The translations under genes and the position numbers were made by a program. Positions 1-10,022 of a DNA stretch of 64,000 nucleotides are shown piece by piece; the stretch's first letter is position 1, and every line of letters begins with the position of its first letter. Under the pieces are notes generated by a model that was given only the letters and a program-made list of their open reading frames with translations, did not search any database and was not told the DNA's origin. Origin of the DNA: Diphasiastrum complanatum (taxonomy: Eukaryota; Streptophyta; Lycopodiopsida; Lycopodiales; Lycopodiaceae); contig CM055102.1 of the NCBI GenBank assembly GCA_029204225.1, positions 43,278,744-43,342,743 of the forward strand, in the 5' to 3' direction.

Positions 1-824
1 CTACAGTTTCCTGTAAGGCCTTCAGTTTTTGGTCAAACTGCGCCGTAAGTTGCTCCATCTACTGTTTGTGTAATTTTGTCATTTGCTCCAACAACAGTTC
101 TGTGGATAGAGCGGATGCGTTTGATGATGATGATGCGATCAAGGAAGTAGGAGTGTGGGTGAAAGGATATTCATCGTCAGATCCCTCATCCTCTTTCCTA
201 ATGGCATCTTCCATAGCTTCTTGCAGAGTAGCGTACTGCTCCTATCGTTTCAGTTCTCTTCTGATGCTTCGTGGTAGTCCGGCTAGGAACCACATGATCA
301 CTGCATGATCGAGAGTCAGGGCTGCACTGTACTCAGATCGTAGATGTTTGACCCGTTCAATATAGTACCCTTTTTCGTTTTCTCATTTTGACTTTGCTCA
401 GCAGGAGAAACAGGTCTTCCAGGAATTTTCTTGGTTTAAAGCGCGTAATGAGAGCCGCTTTAATTGCTTCCCAGGTGGATTTCTCTTCCTCTGACAGATT
501 GAAAAACCAATCCTGAGCCACTGCCAGTAGGGACATGGGGAATAGCATAAGCTTCTCCGCAGGTGTCCGTTCGCCGTAGATTTCACAGGCTTGCTCGTAG
601 ATCTGGAGGAATCGGATGGGATCTGATGATCCGTCGTATTTTGGTATTTCCATCTGTGGTGCTCTCCGGACTGCTTGCAAGGGAGAGACAGGTACGAGTT
701 GGCCCATTGGATCCATTGGTGTTGATTCTGGTTCTGCCTCTTGTTGCACAACTGCTAATCTGGAAAGGTGTGGTGCCTGATTTGCTATCCTTCGTGCTAT
801 TGATCGTTCCGATCTCAGATTCAT
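1..824 (-). pseudogene. gypsy gag (retrotransposon gag domain), frameshifted, partial
   Basis: The reading frame starts at 824 and encodes a retrotransposon-gag-like domain with the usual signature: a PKYDGSSDPIRF entry, a WFFNL stretch, then a W-x-A-I-K-A-A-L-x-x-R-F helix around residues 108-130. Gag would coat the element's RNA inside virus-like particles. A frameshift near 380 ends the open frame at 357. Gag-like sequence continues to position 1 in another frame (LRSEYSAAL, MWFLAGLP, an acidic serine-rich linker and a coiled C-terminal part), with in-frame stops at 242-244 and 59-61. One frameshift plus two stops make this a decayed gene. No zinc knuckle is reached before the edge. Confidence 0.75.
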
Positions 825-1028
825 CCGATGGTGGGTTCCGAAGTGATTGGATCTTGCTTATACAATAGGATGCAGTCTGGATCTTCAAGGATCTGATCGA
901 TCTGATCGGTCGGAAGTGAATTTTAGGCCTTTTACGATGGTTTTTTCTTAGCTTTTTACTCCTTGCATTGATTGACCTGAGATTTTGACAGTAGCTGGAT
1001 CTGATGCAGATCTTTCCACTGATCTAGT

Positions 1029-1756
1029 CTGCGAGGGTTTTCTTATGCGAGGGTTGGTTGTGCAAGGGTTTTTTAGCTATTTTTGTAGCTAAAAAACTTG
1101 ATATCTTTCAGATCTCTGGGAAGTAACTCTCGCAAGGTTCACAGTAGCTAGATCTGGGTTAGAGCTCACTATAGAATTCTTTGCAAGAGTTAAATCTCGC
1201 AAGAAGTGAAAATTTCACTGTCTGCGAGGGTTCAAAATCACTTTTTGTGCTTGATCTTCACCAAATCTTCATACTAACTCTCGCATGCTTCATTACTGAT
1301 GTAATTTGACATTCTGAATCGATTGAGAGGGTCTACAAGAGTTCTTACTGGATCTTCATTTTTTAGTGATTTTTTTGCACTTAAATCCAATTTTTAGCTC
1401 ACTGGAATCAAACTAACTCTCGCAAGCTCTTCTGTATCCTGGTTTCACTGAGATGGAACTTAAGAATCCTCTGCGAGAGTTCTTGACTACTGGAACTGAA
1501 ATTTTTGCTGTCTACGAGGGTTCACTGGTACTTTCCTATCTTTTTTTCACTAGGAACTCTCGCACAGGCACTTAGACATCAAACTAACTCTTGCAAGCTT
1601 CTCTGTGTCCTGGTCTCACTGAGATGGAACTTCAGAGGGCTCTACGAGAGTTCTTATGAAGATTTGATTTTTTTTTTGGATTTTTCCAAGGGTTTTTTGA
1701 ATTTTTTATGATTTTTCTTTGATTTTTACAATATGCTTGGAACTAACTCTCGCAGG
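1029..1756. repeat. dispersed ACTCTCGCA-type repeats in the gypsy leader, both orientations
   Basis: The leader between gag and primer site holds about a dozen copies of ACTCTCGCA or its reverse complement TGCGAGAGT/TGCGAGGGT. Direct forms lie near 1126, 1193, 1275, 1414, 1555, 1584 and 1744; inverse forms near 1029, 1046, 1222, 1470, 1511 and 1640. A larger unit is duplicated: 1411-1485 resembles 1581-1656. Opposed copies could pair in RNA. I see no open reading frame explaining them. The rest of 825-2100 is featureless AT/T-rich leader. Confidence 0.7.
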
Positions 1757-2100
1757 CTTCTATGCAGGTCTGGGACAGTACCCTAGAGCTGCTGCCAGTT
1801 ATGCAAGGATTAATTTCCACTGATTCTGGAGATATGAAAATCTGATGAGTTTTTTGGCTCTTTTTCCCTCCAAAATGCAAATTGGTGTGTTTTTTGAGTT
1901 TTTTGGATGGTTGGTTTGGGTTTCAATCCCTTAGAGGTTGTTCAGGGCCTCCTCTACCCTCTCACACCTCCTCCGCTAGTTGTGAACAGTCCAAACACAA
2001 AAAAAAATACTGAAGACTAACTCTAACTCCCACAAATCTACTTAAACTACTCTAAAAGGCAAGAAAATAGCTAAAATGCAGCTAAACTAGTTAGTGGAAA

Positions 2101-2122
2101 TCTATCCCCGGCAACGACGCCA
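2101..2122 (-). other. primer binding site, tRNA-Asp type
   Basis: On the minus strand this reads TGGCGTCGTTGCCGGGGA. It complements the 3' end of plant tRNA-Asp apart from one base (GTC where GCC is expected). One base separates it from the LTR end, the normal position for minus-strand priming. Confidence 0.75.
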
Positions 2123-2123
2123 C

Positions 2124-2929
2124 TGTGGGGTTGAAGATCTCTCGTAGTATAGCCCTTCCGCCTGTCAACAAGGGTTAGATCACTGGATAGGTACCTAACT
2201 ATGCATAGATGCTACTTTTAGTTAATTTCCTACTTTCTCCCTTAGCTCTACTCACCACTATACTACTCCTCTTTAACTCTATCCCTCTACACTAACATTC
2301 ATCATGGTTTTGGTTGAAGAGAAAGAATGGAGAAGAAGAGATTGAGAAGGGAAGAGAAAGAGAGAGAGATAGAGAGTGAGGGTGGAGGTTAGCTCAAATG
2401 CACATTGTACTTGCTAAAGGAGAAACTTTAACTATTGAAACCAACAAGCATGAACTTGAAAGCAAATGGAAACAACAAGAGCAATAGCAAGCATTGAATT
2501 GCAAATGAGGATGCTTCTCTTCCAAAATTGGTAGAGTTTCCTCCTTCTCATTAAGCATGGAAATAGTGTACAAATGGTGCATTTTTATAAAATGGGGAAG
2601 GCCTTTGCCCCTCAATCTTATTGGCTAATATTCACAATGATCCTATTCATTCATCTTGGACCCAACTTGATCCAAGGGTCCACAAAAAGTACATTAGAAA
2701 TCACAAGATTCATGTGACCCAACTCTAAAAAGTAATCTCTAAGTTTAAAAATGACATTGGGCCTCTAGTTTTATTTTAATTTCAAGGCCCAAGTCATGTT
2801 TATTTTATTTACAACTTTAATTGCGTGCTCATTGGGCCATGGGCTTATACACGCAGGATGCCATGCCCTCGCAACACATTTTATTGGAGGATTTTATTTA
2901 TTTACACTTTGTTGGGAATACCCCCAACA
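2124..2929 (-). repeat. gypsy 5' LTR (806 bp)
   Basis: On the minus strand the segment begins TGTTGGGGGTATTCCC and ends CAACCCCACA, giving TG...CA ends with short inverted termini (TGTTGGGG against CCCCACA). The primer site follows directly. It is AT-rich and has no coding potential. The partner LTR is outside the window, so the outer boundary rests on the TG...CA ends and position alone. Confidence 0.7.
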
Positions 2930-2988
2930 AATAGACAACCCAAAACAATATTGTTAAAATCATAGTGTTATACACTCAAATATGATAT

Positions 2989-3231
2989 TTAGTTTTGGTG
3001 ATTGTTATTAGCACTTAAATGGGTAACTTTGAATGCAAGGCTCTCTTGAACTAGCTTATTTGTAGAACTATACATAGACCACTCAAAATGTGGGAGATAG
3101 TGAGTCCAAAAATCATTGTCAATGTTAAGCAAAGCACTATCTACAATGATTGAACATTCTCTAGATAAGGTAGGGATGTAATTGTTTCTTGACAAATATA
3201 CACATCCCTGCATTTGCAAAACACCAAACAA
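2989..3231 (-). pseudogene. possible gypsy integrase C-terminal relic
   Basis: An 80-residue minus-strand frame has a spaced pattern resembling the end of gypsy integrase cores, where W...LP..E(F/W)...YSST..PF is usual: here FWTHYLPHFEW, then YSSTNK, then LAFKV. No catalytic residues are in range and nothing upstream extends the match. It lies just outside the gypsy LTR and may be an older element into which that one inserted. A chance match is possible. Confidence 0.3.
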
Positions 3232-3955
3232 TATAGTTTTAAATGTTAAGTTCTCTTGTGATTCATTTTTTTAATGAGGGCCTATAAAGTCTATGGAAAT
3301 ACTCAAGCTTTTACAAAATCTATAGAAAGTACTTAAGTTATTTCGACCCTAAGAATCAAAATTCATCTCGATCCTTGGCTTGGGTCAATAGATTGAATAC
3401 TCAAATTCTATTTTGATCTCTAGGGTCAAAAATAAAAAAATCAATCCACTCATTTCGACCCTCATTCGTTTTGATCTCTACTCTTATTTCAACTCAAGTG
3501 TCTGTTATGACCCATGTCACGATCTTATTTCAACCCAAAGGAATGGCATCTATGTCACGCAAAATTGAGAGCTATCTACCATGTACTTAGCAATCAAATC
3601 TCAAAGCAATAGCTATCTAATATAGGAAAAATTGGGTAGCATTAGTTAATCATTTTATTAGTACTTAGCCATGAACTTACTAGTAGATCATAGTTAGTGT
3701 GTAGCAGAACACAAAAGCAAAAGAGAGCAGATCTAGTGCATCTTCTCCATTTTGTGTACTCTGATCTTTTCGCAATCATTTTACTTGATTTGAGTATTCA
3801 AGTTTTTATCTCATATTGCTAATTGAAGGTTCATGTTATTACTTTTAATTACATTTTTCATCTTTATTGGTGCTTCGTGGCTATATGGAGGCACAAAAAT
3901 CATCAGAGAACAAGTAATAAAAATATAAAATGAGGTAAGTCCCTAAGTGTGGAGG
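3232..3955. other. no gene seen; AT-rich with TTTCGACCCT-like short repeats
   Basis: No frame, LTR end or primer site is convincing here. Between about 3340 and 3540 the strings TTTCGACCCT, TTTTGATCTCTA and TATTTCAAC recur in diverged form, suggesting an old simple duplication. Confidence 0.4.
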
Positions 3956-3978
3956 AACATGTGGCCGCGCCACATGTT
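3956..3978. repeat. perfect 10-bp inverted repeat with a 3-nt spacer
   Basis: AACATGTGGC (3956-3965) and GCCACATGTT (3969-3978) are exact reverse complements around CGC. The DNA or a transcript could form a tight hairpin. It lies about 170 bp upstream of the TATA-like site at 4145. Confidence 0.6.
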
Positions 3979-4144
3979 GATGTTGACCTGTCAACCTTGA
4001 CTGTCATGTGTGAGCAGTCGTGGTGTCACTTTCTTGATCAAATATGTGTCGATTTATGATTTGATCGTACTCTAGATCACTGGTTCGCACGTGTGGTGAT
4101 CTTAAACATTCTTAACCGTCTAGCACTGATCTCTTTCAGAAAAG

Positions 4145-4153
4145 TATATATAA
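4145..4153 (+). promoter_or_regulatory. candidate TATA box
   Basis: TATATATAA lies in a plausible core-promoter setting, about 240 bp ahead of the ATG of the small broken frame at 4386. Sequence alone cannot show it is used, and such strings are common in AT-rich DNA. Confidence 0.25.
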
Positions 4154-4385
4154 GAGTATCCACTTCAGAAGACACTTTCACAAAATCAAGACATTCTAAA
4201 CTGTCGTTATGCTTCAAATACATAGAGTATCACGACCATGTGCCCAACTAGCTTTCTTGCTTAGCATTGTTCCTACTGGCACGTCGTAGTGATGCACCAC
4301 TCCCATATGGCATATCATGCACAATAACTATCTAAATCCCATTTATTTTACATATCAACACCTTGTGTTTGATACTCCATTAGCC

Positions 4386-4633
4386 ATGGCATCTTCTTCT
4401 TCCATGGACATGCTCGAGCAAGCTTTGTAGTCCTTCCTTGTCAACGCTGAGGTTGGGGATAATCTACATCAATTTGCATCCTACTTCCATATGAAATTCG
4501 ACATAAGAGATTCTTTGTTGAGCATAGTGATGAGGTTTTGGGAGAAGAAGAGGAGGCAAGGTTGGCCTCTGAGTATGACCTTGTGAAGGCTTGTCTTTTG
4601 TCAATTTCTCCCTTATCTACTGTCAAAGATTAG
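4386..4633 (+). pseudogene. small broken unassigned ORF (MASSSS-type start)
   Basis: From ATG 4386 a frame reads MASSSSMDMLEQAL, hits a stop after 14 codons, then continues without further stops through a helix-like stretch (LVNAEVGDNLHQFASYF). Near 4520 the better continuation moves to another frame, EHSDEVLGEEEEARLASEYD, which ends at TAG 4631-4633. Together this would be about 82 residues, serine-rich at the start and acidic and helical later. I do not recognise a family. One stop and one frameshift suggest a decayed gene or element ORF. A TATA-like site lies 240 bp upstream. Confidence 0.3.
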
Positions 4634-5075
4634 AATAGCAATAAAACTAGCAAAATGTGAAAAATCAAGCAATCTATTGATGTGGCTACGGAGTAGCGCC
4701 ATATCATTGATACCAAACATGGAATGAAAGAAAATATGAGAATCCACTTTCTTTGGAAGTTGATTTCACCACAAGAAAAAAGGCAATAAAAATAACTATT
4801 AAAAAATTGAAAAAAACAACACCAACTCCAACTTTTAATCATTGCCAGCACTAGCTCTAATACCACAATGAATATTATCAATGAATATTATTATAAGACT
4901 AGCTAATACCCATTTTAAAGTTCTTTGAAAGGAAAAAATTTCATGTCATCATCTAAAAAATATAAAAAATAAAAAATTCATGTCATCAATTTTGAATGAT
5001 GATGTGGCATTTTACATGGATGTATATTCGGGTCTTTTGACGGATGTTGCACCACACCATTACACATTGTGTAAC

Positions 5076-5078
<3 letters not shown>
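4634..5078. other. no gene seen
   Basis: AT-rich sequence with A-runs and short direct repeats (TTCATGTCATCA occurs near 4940 and near 4978). No coding or element signal was found. Confidence 0.4.
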
Positions 5079-5116
<38 letters not shown>

Positions 5117-5232
5117 GGTAGCTCCCTCTCTCTCTCTCTCTCTCACCCACTCTATATCTCTCTCGAGCGTCCCTCGCTAGCTCTCCCTCGCCCCGCTCTC
5201 TCTCTTTTACGCACTCTCTCACTCACTCTTTC
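5079..5232. repeat. CT-rich microsatellite, interrupted
   Basis: Mostly (CT)n with interruptions such as CGCGGTAGCTCC and CTCGCTAGC. It abuts the end of the receptor pseudogene on its right. Serine-leucine or arginine-glutamate frames through it are artefacts of the repeat. Confidence 0.9.
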
Positions 5233-5276
5233 CTGTGCTCTCCCTCTCCCGCGCTCTCTCTCTTGTATGCTCCCTC

Positions 5277-5859
5277 GCACAATATTCTTTGTATTTCTGC
5301 TCTTTCATACGGCACTTGATTTGGAAATCGGTGACACAATCCCACCGTTGCGACCTTATAGGCACAAATTTGTATAAGGTTTTCTTCAAGGACAGCTTTT
5401 CCATCGTAACCTTGTGTGAAGTCTTGCTCAGGATCTGGCGCACAATACCGTCCATGGTTGATGCATTTAGACTGGCATTGCTTGCTTAGAATGAAAGCTT
5501 GTGAACAAAACCACGTAATGTAGTGTGGCGTGAATAAGGTATAACCACCTTATTCCAAAATCTGTGCAACGCCTTTAAAATTTTTCACAAACTTCGTCTG
5601 CCTGTCACACTTTTGTTCGTAGTACTGTCATTGTTGTTTGTCCAAATCTCGTACTTAACACTATCTCCAGAGCTTACAACTTACAGCCATTTGAGGGCAT
5701 CTCCGAATTGCTTGTCAATTAATGCCGATGGAATTGTAATATCCTCCACATAGGACACTGAAGAATTGCTGTCTTAAGGAGAGCCATGGTATTCAAAAGT
5801 TCGTTTCGATCATCAGCTACAAGCACAGCCGCTGCACCCAATTTCCGTGCATTCCACAC
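5277..5859 (-). pseudogene. vacuolar sorting receptor (VSR/BP-80 type) pseudogene fragment
   Basis: Vacuolar sorting receptors are plant type-I membrane proteins that bind vacuolar cargo in the Golgi/TGN and endosomes. On the minus strand, in order and across three frames, I see VWNARKLGAAAVLVADDRNE (protease-associated domain), YVEDITIPSALID and FGDALK, then [66 protein letters not shown], and [11 protein letters not shown]...KYKEYCA. These match the family's PA domain and central cysteine-rich region in order. Frameshifts occur near 5770 and 5625, stops near 5755 and 5565, and about eight codons are missing before WDCVTDF. The right end follows CTTCAG, a splice-acceptor-like sequence; the left end runs into a CT tract. 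EGF repeats, the membrane span and the N-terminus are absent. No intron is visible inside. Confidence 0.85.
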
Positions 5860-6225
5860 CTGAAGATTTGTAGTTTTAACTGTTTTAGGTGACAGTATTT
5901 CTTGAGAAAGAAATCTCGACTCAAATCCGACGCTACCAGGTGCATTACGGTTCAAAATATTTGCGAACATTATTAAGAGCATGATCAAAGACAGAGCTGA
6001 ACCGAAGTGAATCAAACCTTTCTCATTATTTATTTCTTTACGTACATGCACCCAAAAATTGCTATGATTCACCAGAAAAATTATCTCAAATACCATGATA
6101 TACAAATCCAAATCACGCTTCACGCTTCACATAAACGTCAAGGAAGAAATTGCGATGGCAAGGTCAGAGAGGTGCAACAGTAGATCGAGGCAGAGAAGCT
6201 CGAGATCGATCGAGTGATCGAGATT
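5860..6225. other. no gene seen; possible intron-like flank of the VSR fragment
   Basis: The frame upstream of the receptor homology on the minus strand stays open to 6123 but shows no receptor similarity, and the homology starts right after CTTCAG. This could be retained intron or unrelated sequence. Both readings are guesses. Confidence 0.3.
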
Positions 6226-6249
6226 GAGAGAGAGAGAGAGAGAGAGAGG
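6226..6249. repeat. short GA microsatellite followed by an A-run
   Basis: About 12 GA units, then GGG and a run of ten A residues. Confidence 0.85.
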
Positions 6250-7277
6250 GAAAAAAAAAAGGTCAAATGACCGCATAATGTGACGCCTGGCCAGGCGAAT
6301 ACGCGACTATGTGCCCTATAAGAACTTACAAGATACTCATATGCTTGCCATCGATCCTGGCCTCCGAGTAACATTTCAAATATGAGGAAATAAACGTGCT
6401 AACACAACCTACCTCTCCACAAAAAATGGGTGCGAGCATTCAAATTTCAAACAAAACATGACCCAGAGGATGCATCCAATACTGTTGTCAAGTCTTACGC
6501 TTCTATGTCTCCCACAAATACTGCTGCCAGTTGCTTTAGCCAGCAAAACACAGAAAGGCTTTGATACCCACCTGGAATTGAGCTAGAAGTTCGCCTATTG
6601 ATTAATTTCTTGAATCTGCTAGAAAATCCTTCCTGATTCATCATATTTCTTTTGATTTTTGAATAAAATGAGAGTGGGATAATCTGTTAGGGTCAAATTG
6701 GAGCCTCTACTATCCACCTTTCTATGCATGCAATGACTTACCAAGTTATTACTTGCAAGCAGTGATCAAGTTATAAACCTCAAGGAACCTCTGCATGAGA
6801 AACGCGTCTCTAAGCATGTAGCACCAGCCTAAAAGATACTACGAACGGTGTGCCCATGTTCACTGTTCACATCGTTGAAATATTGTGGACGCCGATAATT
6901 CTAGGATAATGCATAAGCTTTCTGTTCACTGAAACGGACAGACTGGAGGTATCGGGAGAGGACTTAAAGGCACGCGGGCCTTCTGTCCAAGTGTTAGGCT
7001 GGCCATAGTTGTAAACTCCCGAAAGTTCAATATGGAAAAATTGCTAAAACTCTTTCAATTTGTGATGAGCTCATATTTCTGGCTCCGATCAGATATGGCA
7101 TGGCAGGTTGCAGAACCTGGGCTATGGCCATAAATCGTGTTGTAATTTCTAAGAAGTACAACGATTTGCTTAAAAGATCAGCTTCGTAAGGTGCACATGT
7201 TCATCTCTATGTGTTGTGATACTGCTGCTCGGCAAAAATAAGTAGTAAATCGATCGCGCTTGTCTCAGGAACAACTT
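6250..7277. other. no gene identified
   Basis: A short minus-strand stretch near 6340-6376 (GGQDRWQAYEYL followed by GTAAGT) looks like an exon end with a donor site, but I cannot match it to a family. Nothing else is supported. Confidence 0.3.
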
Positions 7278-7349
7278 AACAAAATCCCAGGTCAGTCTTG
7301 AGTGGACATCGTTAACAAAATCACAGGTCAGTCTTGAGAGGACATTGTT
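7278..7349. repeat. 36-bp tandem duplication (two copies)
   Basis: 7278-7313 and 7314-7349 are adjacent copies beginning AACAAAATC and sharing CAGGTCAGTCTTGAG. They differ at only a few positions, so the duplication is fairly recent. No function is evident. Confidence 0.85.
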
Positions 7350-7990
7350 GACTCAGGTGATCAAATTGCTCATCCAAATTCTTGTGGAAAAAGGCAACAA
7401 TCAGCAGCCTGACCTACCCAGATGTCGCAAAAATGAGCTTTTCAATATAGCTGCAAATCATTGAAATTGTACTCCCAAGCAGTTTGCTACGGCTGCGCAA
7501 TAGGAAAGGATGATCGAGCCCTCCTCTGAAGCTTGTTTTATTTTAGTAAATAGATTTTGACTTAAGCTCACCAAAAGTATGAATTTTTGGCCTTGCCTTC
7601 CAAAGGCCTCAAAGTTTGTTTGTAGGGAAAATTCAGCAATGAGTCAAAGCTAAATGAGGTGCCCAAAATTTGGAGACTTGTTTCCTTAGACAAAAGCTAC
7701 TCTAAGGCTTGTTCCATAGCTATTTCTAGGATGTGTGTTGTTTTTACTTCAATTGTCATGAAAGCCTTGGTTTTTGTTCTACCCCTTCTCCTACTTCTTT
7801 GACATTTTATTAGGATTTTGATGTTTAAGCTATTTTGTTGGTTATTATTTTGTTATTGCTCAAACCTCACTTTTGGGGGTTAAATTTTTTCCTAAGCAAC
7901 GGAAGCCATATATGATCAAAAGCGAGCTATGAGAGGGCAGTTCAAGAATATTGACCCAATCAAAAAACAAAAATTGATGATCTTACTCAT
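7350..7990. other. no gene seen
   Basis: AT-rich sequence with no supported frame, terminal repeat or primer site. Confidence 0.35.
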
Positions 7991-8070
7991 TGAATCGACT
8001 ATCAACCATCGACTATCAACTCAGAATCAACTATCGACTATCAACTATCGACTCAACTATCGACTGTCGA
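7991..8070. repeat. degenerate tandem repeat of ATCGACTATCAACT
   Basis: Units of 11-14 bases (CGACTATCAACT, AACTATCGACT) repeat about six times. The frame through it is repeat-driven. Related strings (ACTATCGACTATC, CAAACTATCAAAG) occur near 25110-25260. Confidence 0.75.
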
Positions 8071-8424
8071 GACCATAATCATAGTACCACTCCAAATGGA
8101 GTATTTCATTTGCCGATCCAATGTAGACTACGTCATTGTTTGATTATGCTATTGTACGTAAATACTTATCATTGTCCACTTATTGACTATAGTTCATAAT
8201 GCAAAAAGTACTTATCATATTAGTCTCTTCTTGTAAAGGCTCACTTACAGTTAAACACATCATTTACAATAATTGATTAGACAATAATTTATAAACTTTG
8301 CTATTTTGTATATATATAGACCGAGTATAGTATAGTACATAAGGTATAACGAACATTGCTTTTTATATTTCTATTATGAAATATGAAAACAATTTTCAAC
8401 TTAACTTTATTGCATGATTTTCAG

Positions 8425-8466
8425 GTTATCACAGAAGAAGATGTAGCATCAACAAGTGCTACAAAG
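8425..8466 (+). other. exon-like 42-bp segment with splice-like borders
   Basis: TTTTCAG precedes and GTAAAT follows a 42-base block that stays open and encodes VITEEDVASTSATK. Both borders fit plant splice consensus. No neighbouring exon could be assigned, so it may be coincidence or a relic exon. Confidence 0.2.
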
Positions 8467-8989
8467 GTAAATTAAACTTTGTTTATCTATTTCATTTTCG
8501 AAAGTTTACTCCTATGCAATTTTACAAAAACATACATTAGATAAATTGTTTGCACACCTCCACCAAAAAGAGCACGAAGAACATTCACATCTACGAGTTA
8601 GAATGCATCAAAAACAAAAAAGTTTACTTTGGACAAACAACATCGTTGACGAAAAAATATCACCAACACTATGAAAACCTTCCTTTAATAATGTTGGTTG
8701 ATGAATCTCTATATGTTCTTTTTAGGAATAATTTTATTATATCTACAATTTGTACTACTTATGACAAAAGATTGCAAATAATTTAGAATCATTGTATATA
8801 GATCTATTTGCTTCATGTGCCTCAAAAAGGTTATAACATATTATAAAACAACCCAAGCAATTCCAAAAAATATTGCTACATGAAAAGACGTCAATACATA
8901 TAAATATAATACAGTTGATTGCCAACTATAGACTGTTAAAATATGTTTTCATTTAACATTACATAATCTCCAAATAAAATTAATAGATT

Positions 8990-9475
8990 CACCAACACAC
9001 GAAACATTGTAATGATGTCACATATTCGACCTTGCCAATTATATCATTCTGAAACTGTAGTGGATGAAGCTACAAGAATAAATTACATGTTTAGTGCATT
9101 CTAGAACATTAGTACAAATTTGAAGTCTTCAATTAACACACAAAATTACAATAATCATCTAAAAAATATACAACATCAATCTCATGTTTTTTTTTTTAAT
9201 GATATTTATATATAAACATGAATCTAATAGGTACAAGTTTCTAAGATAGATTCTGAATTTTGGTTTTCTACTTGAAATTATTGGAGTCACTAACATATGA
9301 AGCATTGCAAATGATGTTACATACACCTTGCCATTTATATCATACATTTCCTGGTGATCTAATAAACTATTGTATTATAATATTTTTTAAACTGGGTTTT
9401 TTTCAATTTGTATTGGATGAAGTTCCAAGATAATTACATATTACGTAGATTCTAAAATATTGAACCTTAACTTAG
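8990..9475. repeat. diverged duplication, two copies about 300 bp apart
   Basis: 8990-9125 and 9290-9470 share a series of strings in the same order: GAAACATTGTAATGATG against GAAGCATTGCAAATGATG, then CCTTGCCA..TATATCAT, then TGGATGAAG, then ATTACAT and ATTCTA. This is an old tandem-style duplication of non-coding DNA. 9126-9290 between them is featureless apart from a T-run. Confidence 0.6.
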
Positions 9476-9665
9476 ATGTAAATGTCTATGAAGCTAGCCT
9501 TCGTTTCTAGTTACTTATAGATGCTATTGTAAAGCACCAAAATAAAAGTGTGTGTATCCAAGACACTCAACAAATCAAAACTAAAGATCAAATGACAATA
9601 GCTCGAGGTACAACAACATGTGCCATGCTAATCGTGAGAGGAAACTAGTAACCAATAACTAAAAG

Positions 9666-10020
9666 TTGGAAGGGTATGAGGGTGAGTTTTTGTCGGACCC
9701 TATAATGTCTGTGCATGTGCTATGCAACCCAGTTCACCCCTATACCCAATTGGAATTACTATTGATACCTCTCACCATGCCTCTAGTCGTCAAACACCAT
9801 GAACTGCTCCAAATGTCACAATTGGAGTGCTTGGACCCTCTAAGAATATCAAGTTACAAATCTTGCCTTGAATTTAGAGACTTAGAGTGCCCAATACTCA
9901 TGTCCTAGATTATTCCACGGCTGTCAGTGCTAGAGATGGATGACGTAACATGATTATTCTCACTACGTTGACAAGTTGCATGTACTTGGTGTCAGAAATT
10001 GTGAACTCCTACAACTTTGC
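9666..10020 (+). pseudogene. possible leucine-rich-repeat (resistance-gene-like) relic
   Basis: Frames along this stretch show leucine spacing typical of degenerate LRRs: LELLLIPLTMP, LECLDPLRISSYKSC, LEFRDLECPILMS, then after a stop LSVLEMDDV and in another frame LHVLGVRNCELLQLC. Stops and frame changes separate them. Such repeats occur in plant NBS-LRR proteins, but no NB-ARC motif is present, so the match is only suggestive. The copia LTR begins directly after, at 10023, so the insertion may have cut this relic. Confidence 0.3.
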
Positions 10021-10022
10021 CG

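Larger units (their letters stand above)
1..2929 (-). mobile_element. Ty3/gypsy LTR retrotransposon, 5' half, cut by the window start
   Basis: Read on the minus strand, this has the order expected of the 5' end of a gypsy element: an LTR (2929 to 2124), a tRNA-Asp-type primer binding site, a leader of about 1.3 kb, then gag running off the left edge. Protease, RT and integrase would lie outside the window, so the gypsy call rests on the gag domain and the tRNA-Asp primer site, which is common in plant Tat/Athila-like lineages. The gag is broken, so this copy is probably dead. Its target duplication cannot be tested because the other end is missing; the five bases after the LTR are AATAG. Confidence 0.8.

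Noticed and set aside
6138-6376. Exon of the vacuolar sorting receptor upstream of 5859
   Set aside because: GGQDRWQAYEYL followed by a donor-like GTAAGT does not match receptor sequence that I can recognise.
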